Below, piece after piece: positions 21,195-32,258 of a DNA stretch of 64,000 bases (its first letter is position 1; each line of letters opens with the position of its first letter). The notes under the pieces were generated by a model, which did not search any database, had not been told where the DNA came from, and was given only the letters and a program-made list of their open reading frames with translations. The position numbers and the translations under genes were made by a program. Source of the DNA: Archaeoglobales archaeon (GTDB taxonomy: Archaea > Halobacteriota > Archaeoglobi > Archaeoglobales > Archaeoglobaceae); contig JASFYH010000004.1 in the NCBI GenBank assembly GCA_030055595.1, forward strand, positions 20,770 to 84,769, written 5' to 3'.

Positions 21195-21983
21195 TCAAGT
21201 TATTACAATTTTCTTAAAATGCTCTGGAACAAAGTTGCCTGCATCAACTCCAACCGCCTTGCTGAAGTTGTAAACCATTATGTAGCCCGCAAGATGAAAT
21301 GGAGCTTCGATTAGCTCAACATCTCTTTCCATGCTTGCCATACATGGATAGGCACACTGATGCTGATGGATCTCCTTATAGAACTCGCTAAGCTCATCTA
21401 TAACAAAACCACGCATTCTTTTAGCCACAAAGTAAGCGGAACCACATGGATCGCTTCGCAAAACCTCTACATTTTCAATTGCATTACTATCAAGCTTTAC
21501 TTTGAATTCTGGACGTCCAATGCTGAAATAATCGCAGAATCCCTTTAAAATATTACCCTCTGGATTTAAAGCGCAGAAGGGCTTTGGAGAGTCAAATTGA
21601 ATGCCAACTTGCTCGCACTTTTCCTTCAATTGCCTTCTTAAGCCCGGAGAGCACCATTTTTGGTCGCACGCGGGAACAATTAAAGCCTTGAATTCTCCAA
21701 TTTTCGGCAAGGATATTAGAATGTCAGGATGAACGTTTATAGCAACAAGAACTTCGCAAGAAAATTTCTGGACGTAATTTTCAGGCTCTTCAACGTATAA
21801 TCCTATTGCACTTGGCTCAGGAAGTGATTGAACGAATGAAATATTTGAAGAGAAGTCATATTTCTTGCAGAAATCACAACTCTCGATCCCGCATGCACCA
21901 AATTTTGGGCATAGGTCGGGATAAGCAAGATTGCAAACAAATCTCTCTCCGAATTTTCCGCTGTAGATTATTCCGAGATCCAC
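21195..21983 (-). CDS. DUF166-like conserved archaeal protein
   Basis: IIYSGKFGERFVCNL..., CGIESCDFCK, LRSDPCGSAYFVAKRM; family assignment from memory. Confidence 0.6.
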   Translation of the reverse strand: MDLGIIYSGKFGERFVCNLAYPDLCPKFGACGIESCDFCKKYDFSSNISFVQSLPEPSAIGLYVEEPENYVQKFSCEVLVAINVHPDILISLPKIGEFKALIVPACDQKWCSPGLRRQLKEKCEQVGIQFDSPKPFCALNPEGNILKGFCDYFSIGRPEFKVKLDSNAIENVEVLRSDPCGSAYFVAKRMRGFVIDELSEFYKEIHQHQCAYPCMASMERDVELIEAPFHLAGYIMVYNFSKAVGVDAGNFVPEHFKKIVIT

Positions 21984-22073
21984 GTAATTCCACGGAAAGC
22001 AATTTAAAAAATTTTACAAAGTGCTCCTGAGTTGTATGGTAAGGATTTTATAATCTTTTATCTTTCCACGACT

Positions 22074-22886
22074 ATGCCGAAAGTTATTGTCGGGAATGTT
22101 GAAAGCTACGAAAAGGTTGGAGACTTTGTAGAAAAAGTGTATGAGGTTTTTGGATTCAAAAACTGCTCTTATCTGAAACCGAATTTTCTGAAGTTCACAG
22201 ACCCAAGCACTGGCTGCATTACCCACCCAAAGTTAATAGAGGCAATACTAAAGGTCGCAAAAGAGCATGGGCACGAGTTAACAATAATTGAAGGTGGATT
22301 TTATAAATATACTGCAAAGAAGTGTTTCGAAGCCTTCGGCTTAAACAACTTGGCTAAATGCATAAATCTGAACGAAGACGAATTTGTCGAGGTTGAGGTC
22401 AACGGAAAAGCTCTTAAGACTGTTAAGATGGCTAAAACTGCGCTGGAAGCGAGAAACAGATACATTAGCGTTCCAAAGCTTAAAGTTCATCATAAAACCA
22501 TTGTAACCTTAGGAATAAAGAACAACATGGGTTTTCTTAAGAAGCCCGCTATTTACATGCATCCGAGAATAAGCCAAAAGCTTGTCGATCTTCTTCAATT
22601 TACAAGACCACAGCTAACAATTGTTGATGGAATAATCGGTGGAAACAAATCTGAATCTAGCACAGTTCCGCTGGAACACGGAGTAATGGTTGCAAGCGAC
22701 AATGTGGTTGCATGCGATGTGATTTGTGCACGGCTAATGGGTTTCAATCCAAGGAGCATAAAGCACATTCGTTTAGCAATGGACAGCTTTGGTGTTAAGG
22801 AAGACGAAATAGAAATAGAAGGCAATTTAGCTGTTAAGAAATACTCACTTTCGTTATTAAACCGATTGTTTGGCAGATTTATTTGA
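22074..22886 (+). CDS. DUF362-family protein
   Basis: YLKPNFLKF..., PKLKVHHKTIVTLGIKNNMGFLKKPAIYMHP, DGIIGGNKSE; ATG at 22074 preferred. Confidence 0.7.
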   Translation: MPKVIVGNVESYEKVGDFVEKVYEVFGFKNCSYLKPNFLKFTDPSTGCITHPKLIEAILKVAKEHGHELTIIEGGFYKYTAKKCFEAFGLNNLAKCINLNEDEFVEVEVNGKALKTVKMAKTALEARNRYISVPKLKVHHKTIVTLGIKNNMGFLKKPAIYMHPRISQKLVDLLQFTRPQLTIVDGIIGGNKSESSTVPLEHGVMVASDNVVACDVICARLMGFNPRSIKHIRLAMDSFGVKEDEIEIEGNLAVKKYSLSLLNRLFGRFI

Positions 22887-22947
22887 GTGCTATAGTTTTT
22901 TAGACCGAAATCGAAAGGATTTTATATGCGGTTAGAAGCTCCTTGCT

Positions 22948-24840
22948 ATGAAGCTTTTTGAACCAATCGAAATCGAGGGAATGAAAATAAAGAATCGCAT
23001 CGTTTTACCCGCTGCGGAATTGAACTATCACACACCAGATGGTGGGATTACTGATAGACTTCTCGATTTCTACAGAGAGCGTGCAAAAGGAGGCATCGGA
23101 TTGGCAATAGTTGGTGTCGCAAAGATCGAGCCACATTTCTTCGGTGGCTTGGCAATTCACGATGATGCTTATATTCCTCAGCTTGCTGAAATTGCAAAGG
23201 TTTTCCACGAATATGATGTGAAGTGCGCGGTTCAGCTCTGGCATCCTGGCAGATATGAGATCTCGTTTGATCCAGAGAGAACCCCCGTTGCACCATCGCC
23301 AATTCCCCCGCCAATATTCAGCAAGAGAACTCCGAGGGAATTGACAAAAGAAGAGATTCTGAAGATCGAGGAGGAATTTGCGGACGCTGCGGTGAGAGCG
23401 AAAAAGGCGGGATTTGATGCGGTCGAATTAATAGGTTCCGCGGGTTATCTTATTTCACAGTTCTTTAGCCCTGCGACAAACAAAAGGAAGGACGAGTATG
23501 GAGGAAGCATAGAAAACCGTGCAAGGTTTGCGGTTGAGATCATTCAAAGGATCAAGGAGAAGTGTGGAAATTATCCAATCCTGATCAGAATTCCGGGCGA
23601 CGAGTTTGTTGAGGGAGGGAATACTGTTAAGGAAATGAAGACCATTGCGAAGATCCTTGAAGATGCGGGTGTTTGTGCGATCAACGTCATGGCGGGTTGG
23701 CATGAGTCGAGAAGACCGCTAACTACAATGCTTGTCCCAAGAGGAGGATTTGCATACCTAAGCGAAGAGATCAAGAGAGCGGTAAGTGTTCCCGTGATCA
23801 TAGCTCACAGAATTAACGATCCCTTCATAGCTGAGAAGATCTTGCAAGAGGGCAAAGCGGACATGGTTGCGATGTTCAGAGCACTGCTTGCAGATCCAGA
23901 ATTTTCGAATAAGGCTAAGCAGGGGAGGGCAAATGAAATAAGGTATTGCATCGCCTGCAATCAGGGCTGTATGGATAACGTTATGCAGGGAATGCCAGTT
24001 ACGTGCCTTGTAAACCCCACTGCGGGAAGAGAAGCAGAGCTCAGGAACTTGAAGACTGAAAAGAAAAAGAAGATCGTCATTGTAGGTGGCGGTCCTGGTG
24101 GATGTGTTTCTGCAGAATTCCTTGCAATGAAAGGGCACAGAGTTGTTCTTTTTGAGAAAACAGACAAGCTCGGAGGTCAGTTTAACATCGCTTCAAGTTC
24201 TCCTCTCGCTTATGAATTTGCTGAATTCGGAAAATACTTCATGAACATTCTTCCAAAGCTTGGCGTCGAGATCCGCTACAACACAACCGCGACAGCTGAA
24301 AAGGTTCTTGCAGAAAAGCCCGACGTTGTGATCATTGCGGTCGGGGCAAGCCCGCTAATTCCGCCAATTCCGGGAGTTGAGAACGCTGTAACCGCCTTTG
24401 ATGTGCTAAGCGGTAAGGCTAAAGTTGGCAAAAAAGTCGTGATCATTGGAGCTGGCGGTGTTGGTTGCGATACCGCAGCAATGCTTGCGGACAAATGCAA
24501 GGTTACGCTAATTGAGATGCTCCCGAAGATCGGTCAGGACATAGGAATTAGCACAAGATGGACTGTTCTGCTCTATCTGAACCAGAAAGGAGTTGAGATG
24601 CTTACTGAAACAAAGGCGGTGGAGATCAAAAAGAATGCGGTTGTGGTTGAAACTCCGAAAGGCAGAAAAGAGATCGAATGCGACACCGCGGTGATTGCGG
24701 TAGGAACAAAGCCAAATGATGGGCTATACGATCAGCTTAAAGACAAAGTCCCTGAGATCTATAAGATAGGAGATTGCTTAAAGCCAAGAAAGGCAATTGA
24801 TGCAACTCAGGAAGCTTTTGAGCTCGCCTTGAAGATCTGA
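22948..24840 (+). CDS. NADH:flavin oxidoreductase / 2,4-dienoyl-CoA reductase-like (OYE family plus FAD/NAD-binding domain)
   Basis: N-terminal OYE TIM-barrel (KNRIVLPAAELNYH), CIACNQGCMDNV Fe-S motif, IVIVGGGPGGCVSAEFLAMKGH. Confidence 0.9.
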   Translation: MKLFEPIEIEGMKIKNRIVLPAAELNYHTPDGGITDRLLDFYRERAKGGIGLAIVGVAKIEPHFFGGLAIHDDAYIPQLAEIAKVFHEYDVKCAVQLWHPGRYEISFDPERTPVAPSPIPPPIFSKRTPRELTKEEILKIEEEFADAAVRAKKAGFDAVELIGSAGYLISQFFSPATNKRKDEYGGSIENRARFAVEIIQRIKEKCGNYPILIRIPGDEFVEGGNTVKEMKTIAKILEDAGVCAINVMAGWHESRRPLTTMLVPRGGFAYLSEEIKRAVSVPVIIAHRINDPFIAEKILQEGKADMVAMFRALLADPEFSNKAKQGRANEIRYCIACNQGCMDNVMQGMPVTCLVNPTAGREAELRNLKTEKKKKIVIVGGGPGGCVSAEFLAMKGHRVVLFEKTDKLGGQFNIASSSPLAYEFAEFGKYFMNILPKLGVEIRYNTTATAEKVLAEKPDVVIIAVGASPLIPPIPGVENAVTAFDVLSGKAKVGKKVVIIGAGGVGCDTAAMLADKCKVTLIEMLPKIGQDIGISTRWTVLLYLNQKGVEMLTETKAVEIKKNAVVVETPKGRKEIECDTAVIAVGTKPNDGLYDQLKDKVPEIYKIGDCLKPRKAIDATQEAFELALKI

Positions 24841-25548
24841 CTACTTTAAAACCATTTTTGTTTTTGAGAACCAAACAAGCAGATCGAGCTCCGCAACGCT
24901 TAGCTTATTTTTAAATGCGATCTCCTGCATTCTCTTCTCTGCTTCGAGATATCCTTTTCTGCTCATGCATTTGTGCTCCACGCCGAGCCACCTTAAAATA
25001 TGCCTGTCAAGAATTGCAAATTCCTTTCTGCCAGTGTTTCTGAGAAAATGGCTTGCTTCTTTGAATCCAAAGCCATAGATCTCTTTTACGAGTAAGTCTC
25101 TCGCTTTCTCGTCTTCAGGAAGCTTTATTTCTTGAAATTTTTTTAGTGCATTCACAATGTAAACTGCTTTCTTTCTGCTAAATCTCACACCAGCAATTTT
25201 CAAAAGTTCTCCAATCTCTTCAGTCTCAAGCATTGAGACTTCTTTGTCTTCTAAAAGCTTTTGAAATCTCAAGCCCGCTTTTGCTGAAGAATTCGCGGTT
25301 GAAATGCAAAATGCAAGCTCACTCTCTATGGTTGCTTCAAGCTTAAGATCTAAAAAAGGTCTGAAGTCGAATTTCGTTGCTCCATTATTGCCAAGCTTTT
25401 CGAACTCCTTGATCCTCCTACGGATCGCATTCCAGACCTCTTCAGAAACTTCAGGGATCTCTGGCTCAGTCAAGTCTGAGATCTTTGACAAAGACTCCTT
25501 CTCCCTCTTCAATGTAGCCAACCCTCCTTGCTCCGAATTTTTCAACAC
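24841..25548 (-). CDS. N-glycosylase/DNA lyase (archaeal Ogg2-type 8-oxoguanine DNA glycosylase)
   Basis: [33 protein letters not shown] HhH-GPD-type motif. Start uncertain (overlaps purM by up to 83 bp). Confidence 0.85.
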   Translation of the reverse strand: MLKNSEQGGLATLKREKESLSKISDLTEPEIPEVSEEVWNAIRRRIKEFEKLGNNGATKFDFRPFLDLKLEATIESELAFCISTANSSAKAGLRFQKLLEDKEVSMLETEEIGELLKIAGVRFSRKKAVYIVNALKKFQEIKLPEDEKARDLLVKEIYGFGFKEASHFLRNTGRKEFAILDRHILRWLGVEHKCMSRKGYLEAEKRMQEIAFKNKLSVAELDLLVWFSKTKMVLK

Positions 25549-26449
25549 AGCTAACCTGCTCTTCGGGAACTATGACAAGGAAACCCATCCCCATGTTGAA
25601 TGTGCGATACATTTCAAGCTCCTCAACATTTCCAAGCTTTTGTATAAACCTGAAGATCTCCTGAGGTTCAAGCGGAGAGTCTATTACGTATTTTACGTCC
25701 TTTCTAAGCCTTTTAAGCTTTCTGAACGCTCCACCTGTTATGTGTGCAAGCCCATGGACTTCGCAATTCTTCAAGATCTCGAGAATTTCCATGTAGATCC
25801 TCGTAGGCGTTAATAACTCCTCTCCGATTGTCTTGTTCCCTAATTTATCGAAATAATTCAATCCATTTGCCTCAATAACTTTTCTTGCTAAGGTAAGACC
25901 ATTGCAATGGATCCCGGAGCTCGGAAGAGCCATTATAACGTCGCCGGGCTTTACCGCTCTGCCCGTTATTATTCGATCTTTCCTAACAACCCCTATTGCG
26001 GTTCCCGCAAGATCAAAGCCGTTGATCATTTCTGGAAGAGTTGCGGTCTCTCCGCCCACAAGCGTAATGTTCGCAATTCTACAGCCCTCCTCAAGCCCTT
26101 TGGCGATCTCTGCAACAACGTTTTCATCAATTTTCTGCATTGCAATGTAATCAACCATCGCCAAAGGCTCAGCACCGATTGCAAGCAGATCGTTCACGTT
26201 TGCAGCAACGCAGTCAATTCCGAGGGTGTCGAATTTTTTCATTGCAATTCCAACAAGGATCTTTGTTCCCACGCCATCCGTGGTTATTGCAACACCGTAT
26301 TCACCCACGTCGATAACTCCAGCGTAATGCGACACGAGAATAGGTTCTCCGAAGCCCCTTCTTGCGTATTTCACTATGCTCGTCAAGGAGCTTATCGCCC
26401 TCTCTGCTTTGCCTATGTCCACTCCCGCCTTAGCGTAATCGAATTTCAT
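25466..26449 (-). CDS. purM: Phosphoribosylformylglycinamidine cyclo-ligase
   Basis: [52 protein letters not shown]. Confidence 0.95.
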   Translation of the reverse strand: MKFDYAKAGVDIGKAERAISSLTSIVKYARRGFGEPILVSHYAGVIDVGEYGVAITTDGVGTKILVGIAMKKFDTLGIDCVAANVNDLLAIGAEPLAMVDYIAMQKIDENVVAEIAKGLEEGCRIANITLVGGETATLPEMINGFDLAGTAIGVVRKDRIITGRAVKPGDVIMALPSSGIHCNGLTLARKVIEANGLNYFDKLGNKTIGEELLTPTRIYMEILEILKNCEVHGLAHITGGAFRKLKRLRKDVKYVIDSPLEPQEIFRFIQKLGNVEELEMYRTFNMGMGFLVIVPEEQVSCVEKFGARRVGYIEEGEGVFVKDLRLD

Positions 26450-26494
26450 AGCCCAAATTGGGAGAACTTTTTAAAAACTTATTCGATTTTCAGC

Positions 26495-27124
26495 ATGGAT
26501 CTCGTGAAGCTACTCGATCTCATGGAGAATGAGGCAAAGAAAAGAAATGCTCCGATCTTTCTGCACAATGTAAAGCTTGAGCCATGGCAGATCTTGATCG
26601 CAACGGTTTTGAGTGCAAGAACAAGAGACGAGCAAACATCAAGAGCGGTTGAAAGGCTTTTCTCAAGGGTTAAATCGCTCGAAGAGCTTGCAGATATGAA
26701 AGCTGAGGAGATCGAGAATCTAATAAAGTCTGTGGGCTTTTACAGAGTCAAAGCAAAGAGAATAAAGGAGATCGCGGAATTGCTTAAAAATAGAAAATTT
26801 CCAGAATCCATGGAAGAGCTTTTAGCATTGCCCGGAGTTGGAAGAAAGACCGCAAACATAGTCTTAGCTTACATGGGGAAGCCAGCGATTGCAGTCGATA
26901 CCCATGTGCACAGAATTGCCAACAGGCTTGGACTTGTTAATACCCGCAAACCTGAGCAAACGGAAGAGGGATTGAAGAAGATCTTCCCAGTAGAGCTTTG
27001 GGACAGGTTAAATTCCGCATTTGTTGGTTTTGGACAGACTTTATGCTTTCCAAGGAATCCTAAATGCAATGAATGTCCTGTAAAGGATTTTTGTAAGAGT
27101 TTTGCTTTGAGAAAAGATTTTTAA
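26495..27124 (+). CDS. nth: Endonuclease III
   Basis: LPGVGRKTANIVLAYMGKPAIAVDTHVHRIANRLGL and 4Fe-4S CFPRNPKCNECPVKDFC; ORF-track start 25907 is too long, ATG at 26495. Confidence 0.95.
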   Translation: MDLVKLLDLMENEAKKRNAPIFLHNVKLEPWQILIATVLSARTRDEQTSRAVERLFSRVKSLEELADMKAEEIENLIKSVGFYRVKAKRIKEIAELLKNRKFPESMEELLALPGVGRKTANIVLAYMGKPAIAVDTHVHRIANRLGLVNTRKPEQTEEGLKKIFPVELWDRLNSAFVGFGQTLCFPRNPKCNECPVKDFCKSFALRKDF

Positions 27125-27145
27125 TTTAAATGCAAAATAAAGAGC

Positions 27146-27904
27146 ATGAAAGTTGCAACTTTCAACGTGAATTCCATAAATTCAAGGCTTCATATCGTAA
27201 TTCCTTGGCTAAAAGAAAACAAGCCAGACTTCTTTTGCATGCAGGAAACAAAGGTTGAGGATAGGAAATTTCCTTCTGCGGATTTTATCAGGCTTGGCTA
27301 TCATGTCGTTTTTAAGGGCAAAGGGGGGCAGAGCGGAGTTGCAATTGCTTCGCTTAAGGAGCCTCTGAAGGTAAGCTTTGGTTTAAACGGCGAAGATGAA
27401 GACAGGCTGATCTTTGCGGATTTCGGAGATCTCAAGCTGATCAACGTCTATGTGCCACAGGGATACAGCATAGATAGCGAGAAATACGTTTACAAGCTCA
27501 AATGGCTCGAAAGGTTTTACGAATGGATCAAGAAGTTTGATCTGAGTGATCGAATTCTGATCTGCGGGGACATGAACGTTGCTCCGGAGCCAATAGATGT
27601 CCATAGCCCAGAGAAGCTTAAAAACCATGTTTGCTTCCACGAAGACGCAAGGAAAGCTTATAAGAAAATTCTGGATCTTGGCTTTGTCGATCTGCTCAGG
27701 AAAATGCATCCGAATGAAAAAGTCTACTCATTCTATGATTATCGTGTCAAAGGAGCGATCGAGAAGGGGCTTGGGTGGAGAGTCGACGCGATCCTCGCAA
27801 CCAAAAGCCTTGCTGAAAAGTGTGTTTACTGCGATGTCGATCTCAAGCCAAGGCTTGCAGAGAGACCTTCGGATCATCTTCCATTAATCGCTGAATTCCT
27901 CTGA
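27146..27904 (+). CDS. xth: Exodeoxyribonuclease III (AP endonuclease)
   Basis: MKVATFNVNSINSRL, CMQETKVED, GDMNVAPEPIDVHSPEK, ERPSDHLPL. Confidence 0.95.
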   Translation: MKVATFNVNSINSRLHIVIPWLKENKPDFFCMQETKVEDRKFPSADFIRLGYHVVFKGKGGQSGVAIASLKEPLKVSFGLNGEDEDRLIFADFGDLKLINVYVPQGYSIDSEKYVYKLKWLERFYEWIKKFDLSDRILICGDMNVAPEPIDVHSPEKLKNHVCFHEDARKAYKKILDLGFVDLLRKMHPNEKVYSFYDYRVKGAIEKGLGWRVDAILATKSLAEKCVYCDVDLKPRLAERPSDHLPLIAEFL

Positions 27905-28348
27905 AACCGCTCTAAGTCTCCTGTCCTTTGGAACGTAGTTTTTGATCATCTTTCCATTCCCCTTTCCACAACCAAGAAAGTATTCTCCCCATTTAAGAAT
28001 GCAGTAGCCCTTATAATCCCGCTTCAAGTCTTTCCCACTTAACCAATCCATAGCCTCTTTCTCTTCAAGCTCCAGAACTCCTTTTTTTGCAGTTTTGCCA
28101 ACAATAAAGCTCCCCTCTATTGAAAGCCTGAGACCGTCTTTTTCAAGCTTCCCAAAGTATATGCCCTTGCTTTTACTAAGAAGCGGAAATTTGCATTCTT
28201 TATTTGCATATATTTTGCCTTTTCCTTGAATAGAGAGATCAAGATCGACTTCAGCTTCAAACTGCTCCCTGATCAGTGCTTTTATTTCGTGATCTTTGCC
28301 ACAAAGAATGCTTCCGTGTCGTTCATCTGTGGGTGAATTCGAAGACAT
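27884..28348 (-). CDS. Small PUA-like / NOL1-associated RNA-binding protein
   Basis: Overlaps the downstream end of the NSUN-type methyltransferase gene; WLSGKDLKRDYKGYCILKWGEYFLGCGKGNGKMIKNYVPKDRRL. Confidence 0.6.
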   Translation of the reverse strand: MSSNSPTDERHGSILCGKDHEIKALIREQFEAEVDLDLSIQGKGKIYANKECKFPLLSKSKGIYFGKLEKDGLRLSIEGSFIVGKTAKKGVLELEEKEAMDWLSGKDLKRDYKGYCILKWGEYFLGCGKGNGKMIKNYVPKDRRLRAVSEEFSD

Positions 28349-29184
28349 TTTTTCACCTCCCTTAAATACTCTCTCCCGTTAAATTTTGTAAATCCGCCAA
28401 TAGCCTTAATGGGTAGATCGATCCTTTCCAAATTTGCTTCAGAATTCCTCAAGATGTGATCAACAACTTCTTCGTTCTCCAGTGGTTCCAGCGTGCATGT
28501 TGAATAAACGAGCACACCACCGGGTTTCAGACACTCATACCCCGCCCTCAGCAACTCCTTTTGCAGTCTTGAAAGATCAAGACTCATTTTCAGGTTCCAG
28601 CCTTTTGCATATGAAAAATTTTTTCTGATCATTCCCAGATTACTGCACGGAGCGTCTACGAGGACTCTATCGAATTTATTCTTAAATTTTGCAAATTTTC
28701 TTCCATCAAGCATCGTTACCTTTGCTATGAGCACACCACACTTCTGTATGTTTGAGATCAGCATGTTTATTCTCTCAAGCTTTACATCGTTCGCTACAAT
28801 ACATCCTTCATTTTTCATATACTGGGCAATTTGAGTTGTCTTAGCTCCCGGGGAAGCACAGAGATCAAGCACAAGCATTTTAGGCTCGATCTCCATCAAA
28901 ACTGGTGGGATCATTGAAGCGGAGGACTGGGAAAAAATGACGCCAAGCTGATGCTCAGGGATCTTCGAAAGCTCCTCCACATTTATGTAATATCCTTCCT
29001 CACACCACCGCACTTTTTCTTCAAGAACTCCAGAAAGTCTTTTTAACACAAATTCCAAATTCGCTTTCAGCGTATTTATTCTCACACTTTTTCTCAAAGG
29101 TTTTTCGAGAAATTCGAAGAAATCCTTAGAGCCGTCGATCTGAGAAAGTCTCTCAAAGAGTGGTGGATTTAGATCTTCGATCAT
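28282..29184 (-). CDS. NOL1/NOP2/Sun family RNA (cytosine-5) methyltransferase
   Basis: LDLCASPGAKTTQIAQYM, DRVLVDAPCSNLGMIRKN, GVLVYSTCTLEPLENEEVV. Confidence 0.93.
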   Translation of the reverse strand: MIEDLNPPLFERLSQIDGSKDFFEFLEKPLRKSVRINTLKANLEFVLKRLSGVLEEKVRWCEEGYYINVEELSKIPEHQLGVIFSQSSASMIPPVLMEIEPKMLVLDLCASPGAKTTQIAQYMKNEGCIVANDVKLERINMLISNIQKCGVLIAKVTMLDGRKFAKFKNKFDRVLVDAPCSNLGMIRKNFSYAKGWNLKMSLDLSRLQKELLRAGYECLKPGGVLVYSTCTLEPLENEEVVDHILRNSEANLERIDLPIKAIGGFTKFNGREYLREVKKCLRIHPQMNDTEAFFVAKITK

Positions 29185-30452
29185 AGAGCTGAATACGCAT
29201 CACACTCCTCAAACGTGAACTTCACGGTTTGAAAATCTTTTCTAAACTCTGAAATTGCTTTTCTAAGTTCTTCAACACTCTTCTTCTCTTTTAAAGCAAG
29301 ATCAATGAACTCCGCAATCGCGATCATCTCTTCCTCTTTCATTCCAAGTCTTGTTACTTCCTGAACTCCGATCCGGATTCCTGAGGGGTTTGCTGTATTC
29401 TCAACCGGATCCCAAGGGAGTAAGTTTTTGTTGAGCACAATTCCCACCGCTTCTAACTTTCTTGAAACTGGATCTCCACCACCAAAAGCTCGAACATCTA
29501 TGGCTATTTGGTGAGTTTCCGTAAATCCAAACTTTTCGCCAAGAACTTTGTAGCCCCTATCGTAAAGAGCTCCTGCAAGTGTTTTTGCATTCCGAACCAC
29601 TTGTCTGGCATATTCTTCACCAAATTCGATCATTTCCATTACCGCTATCGCATATCCCGCTAAAGAGTGAAGGTGGTGGTTGCTTATCACACCCGGAAAA
29701 ACCGCTCGATCGATCTTTTTTGCTAAGCTTTCTTTGCTCATGATCAGAGCTCTTTGAGGCCCAAAAAAGGTTTTGTGCGTTGAAGCGGTAAGCACGTCCG
29801 CCCCCTCTTTGAGGGGGTTTGGAAAAACTTTGCCAGCAATTAGCCCAAGCACATGGCTTGCGTCGAACATAACTTTTGCGTCGATCTTTTCTGCGATCTC
29901 TGTAATTTCCTTTACTGGTTGCCTGAAGAGCATTAGACTCGATCCCAGTATAAAGAGTTTTGGTTTAACGTCTTTTGCAAGCTTTTCTGTTGCTTTTAGA
30001 TCTAAATTCATCGTTTCTACATCAAAAGGATAGTATACAACCCTTAAACCCCTCAATCCCGCAGCTGAGATCTTGTCATGACTTATGTGTCCCCCACATG
30101 GAACAGAAATACTGAAAACTATGTCCCCGGGATTTGTTAATGCATAAAAAGCTGCAAGATTTGCAACAACGCCCGAAATCGGCTGTAAATTAACATGCTC
30201 CGCATCAAAAAGCTTTTTAGTTAGATCGATTGCGAGAGCTTCAACTTCATCAATGAACTTACACCCCGCATAATATCTCTCACCCACCTTCCCCTCCGCA
30301 TATCTGTGCCCAAAATCAGCAAGATAGCACTTCCTTACAAGCTCAGAAGTCAAGTTCTCGCTTGCGATTAGTGGGATGGAGTTTCTCATCATTTCGTTGT
30401 GCTTCCTGATCATATTGAAAATGTCTGAATACATGCGAGAAGCAAATGGCAA
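29181..30452 (-). CDS. glyA: Serine hydroxymethyltransferase
   Basis: PLIASENLTSELVRK, STHKTFFGPQRALIMSK PLP-lysine region. Confidence 0.95.
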   Translation of the reverse strand: MPFASRMYSDIFNMIRKHNEMMRNSIPLIASENLTSELVRKCYLADFGHRYAEGKVGERYYAGCKFIDEVEALAIDLTKKLFDAEHVNLQPISGVVANLAAFYALTNPGDIVFSISVPCGGHISHDKISAAGLRGLRVVYYPFDVETMNLDLKATEKLAKDVKPKLFILGSSLMLFRQPVKEITEIAEKIDAKVMFDASHVLGLIAGKVFPNPLKEGADVLTASTHKTFFGPQRALIMSKESLAKKIDRAVFPGVISNHHLHSLAGYAIAVMEMIEFGEEYARQVVRNAKTLAGALYDRGYKVLGEKFGFTETHQIAIDVRAFGGGDPVSRKLEAVGIVLNKNLLPWDPVENTANPSGIRIGVQEVTRLGMKEEEMIAIAEFIDLALKEKKSVEELRKAISEFRKDFQTVKFTFEECDAYSAL

Positions 30453-30477
30453 AAATATTTAAGTTTTCCGCGATGCT

Positions 30478-31035
30478 ATGATCTTCGTGGAAAGAGCAGA
30501 AGAATATCTTGAAGCCATATACGACCTTCAGAAGAACGGTAAAGTAGCAAAAACTGGAGATCTGGCAAAGATCCTGAAAGTAAAACCCGCAAGTGTAACT
30601 GAAATGCTTTCAAAGCTAAAAGAAATGGGATATGTGGAATACAACCCATACAAGGGAGCGGTTTTAACGAAAAGCGGTGAAAAAATCGCTGAAAGAATAA
30701 AAAAGCATTATAGTATTGCTTCAAGCTTTTTTAAGTTTATAGGTGTTGAAGAAGGGATCGCAGAGAAACTTGGCTGTGAGCTTGAACACCACATGAATGA
30801 TGACGTAGCGGACAGGCTTAGCAATATCCTCTACTATAGATGCGGGGGATGTGAAAGAGATATAAAAAGACTAACGTGTGTCTCAGATGGAATTTATGAA
30901 GTTATTTCCTCTCCAGACCCAGAACTAAAAGTTGGAGAGCTTATAAAGGTTGAAAGTGGCAAGATCGAAACTTTGAAAGGGAATAAAATAAAGGAGGGGA
31001 TCATCGATCTTATTCTTGTTCGGAGATCTTTATAG
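30478..31035 (+). CDS. DtxR/MntR-family metal-dependent transcriptional regulator
   Basis: [61 protein letters not shown]-terminal FeoA-like region. Confidence 0.9.
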   Translation: MIFVERAEEYLEAIYDLQKNGKVAKTGDLAKILKVKPASVTEMLSKLKEMGYVEYNPYKGAVLTKSGEKIAERIKKHYSIASSFFKFIGVEEGIAEKLGCELEHHMNDDVADRLSNILYYRCGGCERDIKRLTCVSDGIYEVISSPDPELKVGELIKVESGKIETLKGNKIKEGIIDLILVRRSL

Positions 31036-31561
31036 CAATGATCTTCTCGAAGAAAAGTCTCTTCTCTGCAACGATCTCGTATTCAAAACCTCTCGACTCG
31101 ATCTCCTCAAAAATTCTCGGCATATTGATCGAGGAAGCTATCAAAATTGCCCTTCCTTTGGGTGACATAAAATTGCGTAGAGTGTCGAGAAATCTTTTAA
31201 TGGTCTCCAGACCCTCTTTTCCACCATTTACAGCCATGTCAGCCCATGGATCTCTCTTCAATTTCTCCTCCAATTCCAGATATGGGGGATTGAATAAGAC
31301 GAGTGAGAACTTCTTTTTTATTCCAGAAGCAAGGTCAGTCCTTAAAACATCCAAACCCTTCTTTTTAAGCTCTTTTACAGCATAGGGAGAGATATCCGTT
31401 ACCAAGAGAGATTTGCACTTTCCCAAAAGCTTTTCCGCAACAAAACCACTTCCCGCACCGATCTCAAGAACCTCATCTCTCTCGTTTACTTCTCTCAATG
31501 CAACTTCAAGAAGAAGTTCGCTGTCTTCAGCGGGTTCGTAGATCATCCACGATCCTCGCAA
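31010..31561 (-). CDS. HemK-type protein methyltransferase
   Basis: [33 protein letters not shown]; true start may be the ATG at 31546. Confidence 0.9.
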   Translation of the reverse strand: MRGSWMIYEPAEDSELLLEVALREVNERDEVLEIGAGSGFVAEKLLGKCKSLLVTDISPYAVKELKKKGLDVLRTDLASGIKKKFSLVLFNPPYLELEEKLKRDPWADMAVNGGKEGLETIKRFLDTLRNFMSPKGRAILIASSINMPRIFEEIESRGFEYEIVAEKRLFFEKIIAIKISEQE

Positions 31562-32258
31562 AGTTCAAAGCTCCAATTTCCTCGGGGCGTTTTTCTGCAA
31601 TTTCTCTATCAAGCTCTAATTTATATCCAAACCTTTTTTCAAACTCATTCACGATCTTGCTTAGCTTCTTTCTCTTCATAGAAAATGCAAAGGTGATGAA
31701 GAGCTCGAATAGTTTTCTGTTTCTCACTCTGATCGCGGGAGAAGGTTTGATCCTTACGACCGCAGAGTCTACTTTGGGCATCGGCCTAAAGTTATCCTTA
31801 TCTACAATCTCAAGCAACTCCGCCGTGCAATACGCTTTTGAAATGACCCCCAACCGATTGTCCTCGCTAATAAGCCTTTCTGCAAATTCTCGCTGAAGCA
31901 TAAGCACCGCGAGCCTGAAATCATAGTTAAAAAGTTTAAATATGAGTGGAGAAGAGATCTCGTAGGGAATGTTTGAAACAAGCTTTGTAAAACTTGGAAA
32001 CTCGATCCTGAGAGCGTCCTCATAGATCAGAGTGAACCTCTTGGATTCGATCTCATCTTTAAATTTCTCTTTGAGCAATTTTACGAATTTCAGATCCTTC
32101 TCGATTCCGATCACCTTGCATTTTCTAAGAAGGGTTTCGGTCAAATTTCCAGTTCCACAACCAATTTCGAGCACTATGTCATCGCTTTTCAGATCCGCAT
32201 ATTTAACGATCCTCTCTATGATCGCTCTGTTCACCAGCATGTGTTGACCCAATTTCAT
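31527..32258 (-). CDS. ksgA: rRNA adenine N6,N6-dimethyltransferase
   Basis: [48 protein letters not shown]. Confidence 0.95.
   Translation of the reverse strand: MKLGQHMLVNRAIIERIVKYADLKSDDIVLEIGCGTGNLTETLLRKCKVIGIEKDLKFVKLLKEKFKDEIESKRFTLIYEDALRIEFPSFTKLVSNIPYEISSPLIFKLFNYDFRLAVLMLQREFAERLISEDNRLGVISKAYCTAELLEIVDKDNFRPMPKVDSAVVRIKPSPAIRVRNRKLFELFITFAFSMKRKKLSKIVNEFEKRFGYKLELDREIAEKRPEEIGALNFARIVDDLRTR

Noticed and set aside
25907-26494. N-terminal 196-residue extension of the nth ORF
   Set aside because: It is antisense to purM; the Nth homology begins at the ATG at 26495.
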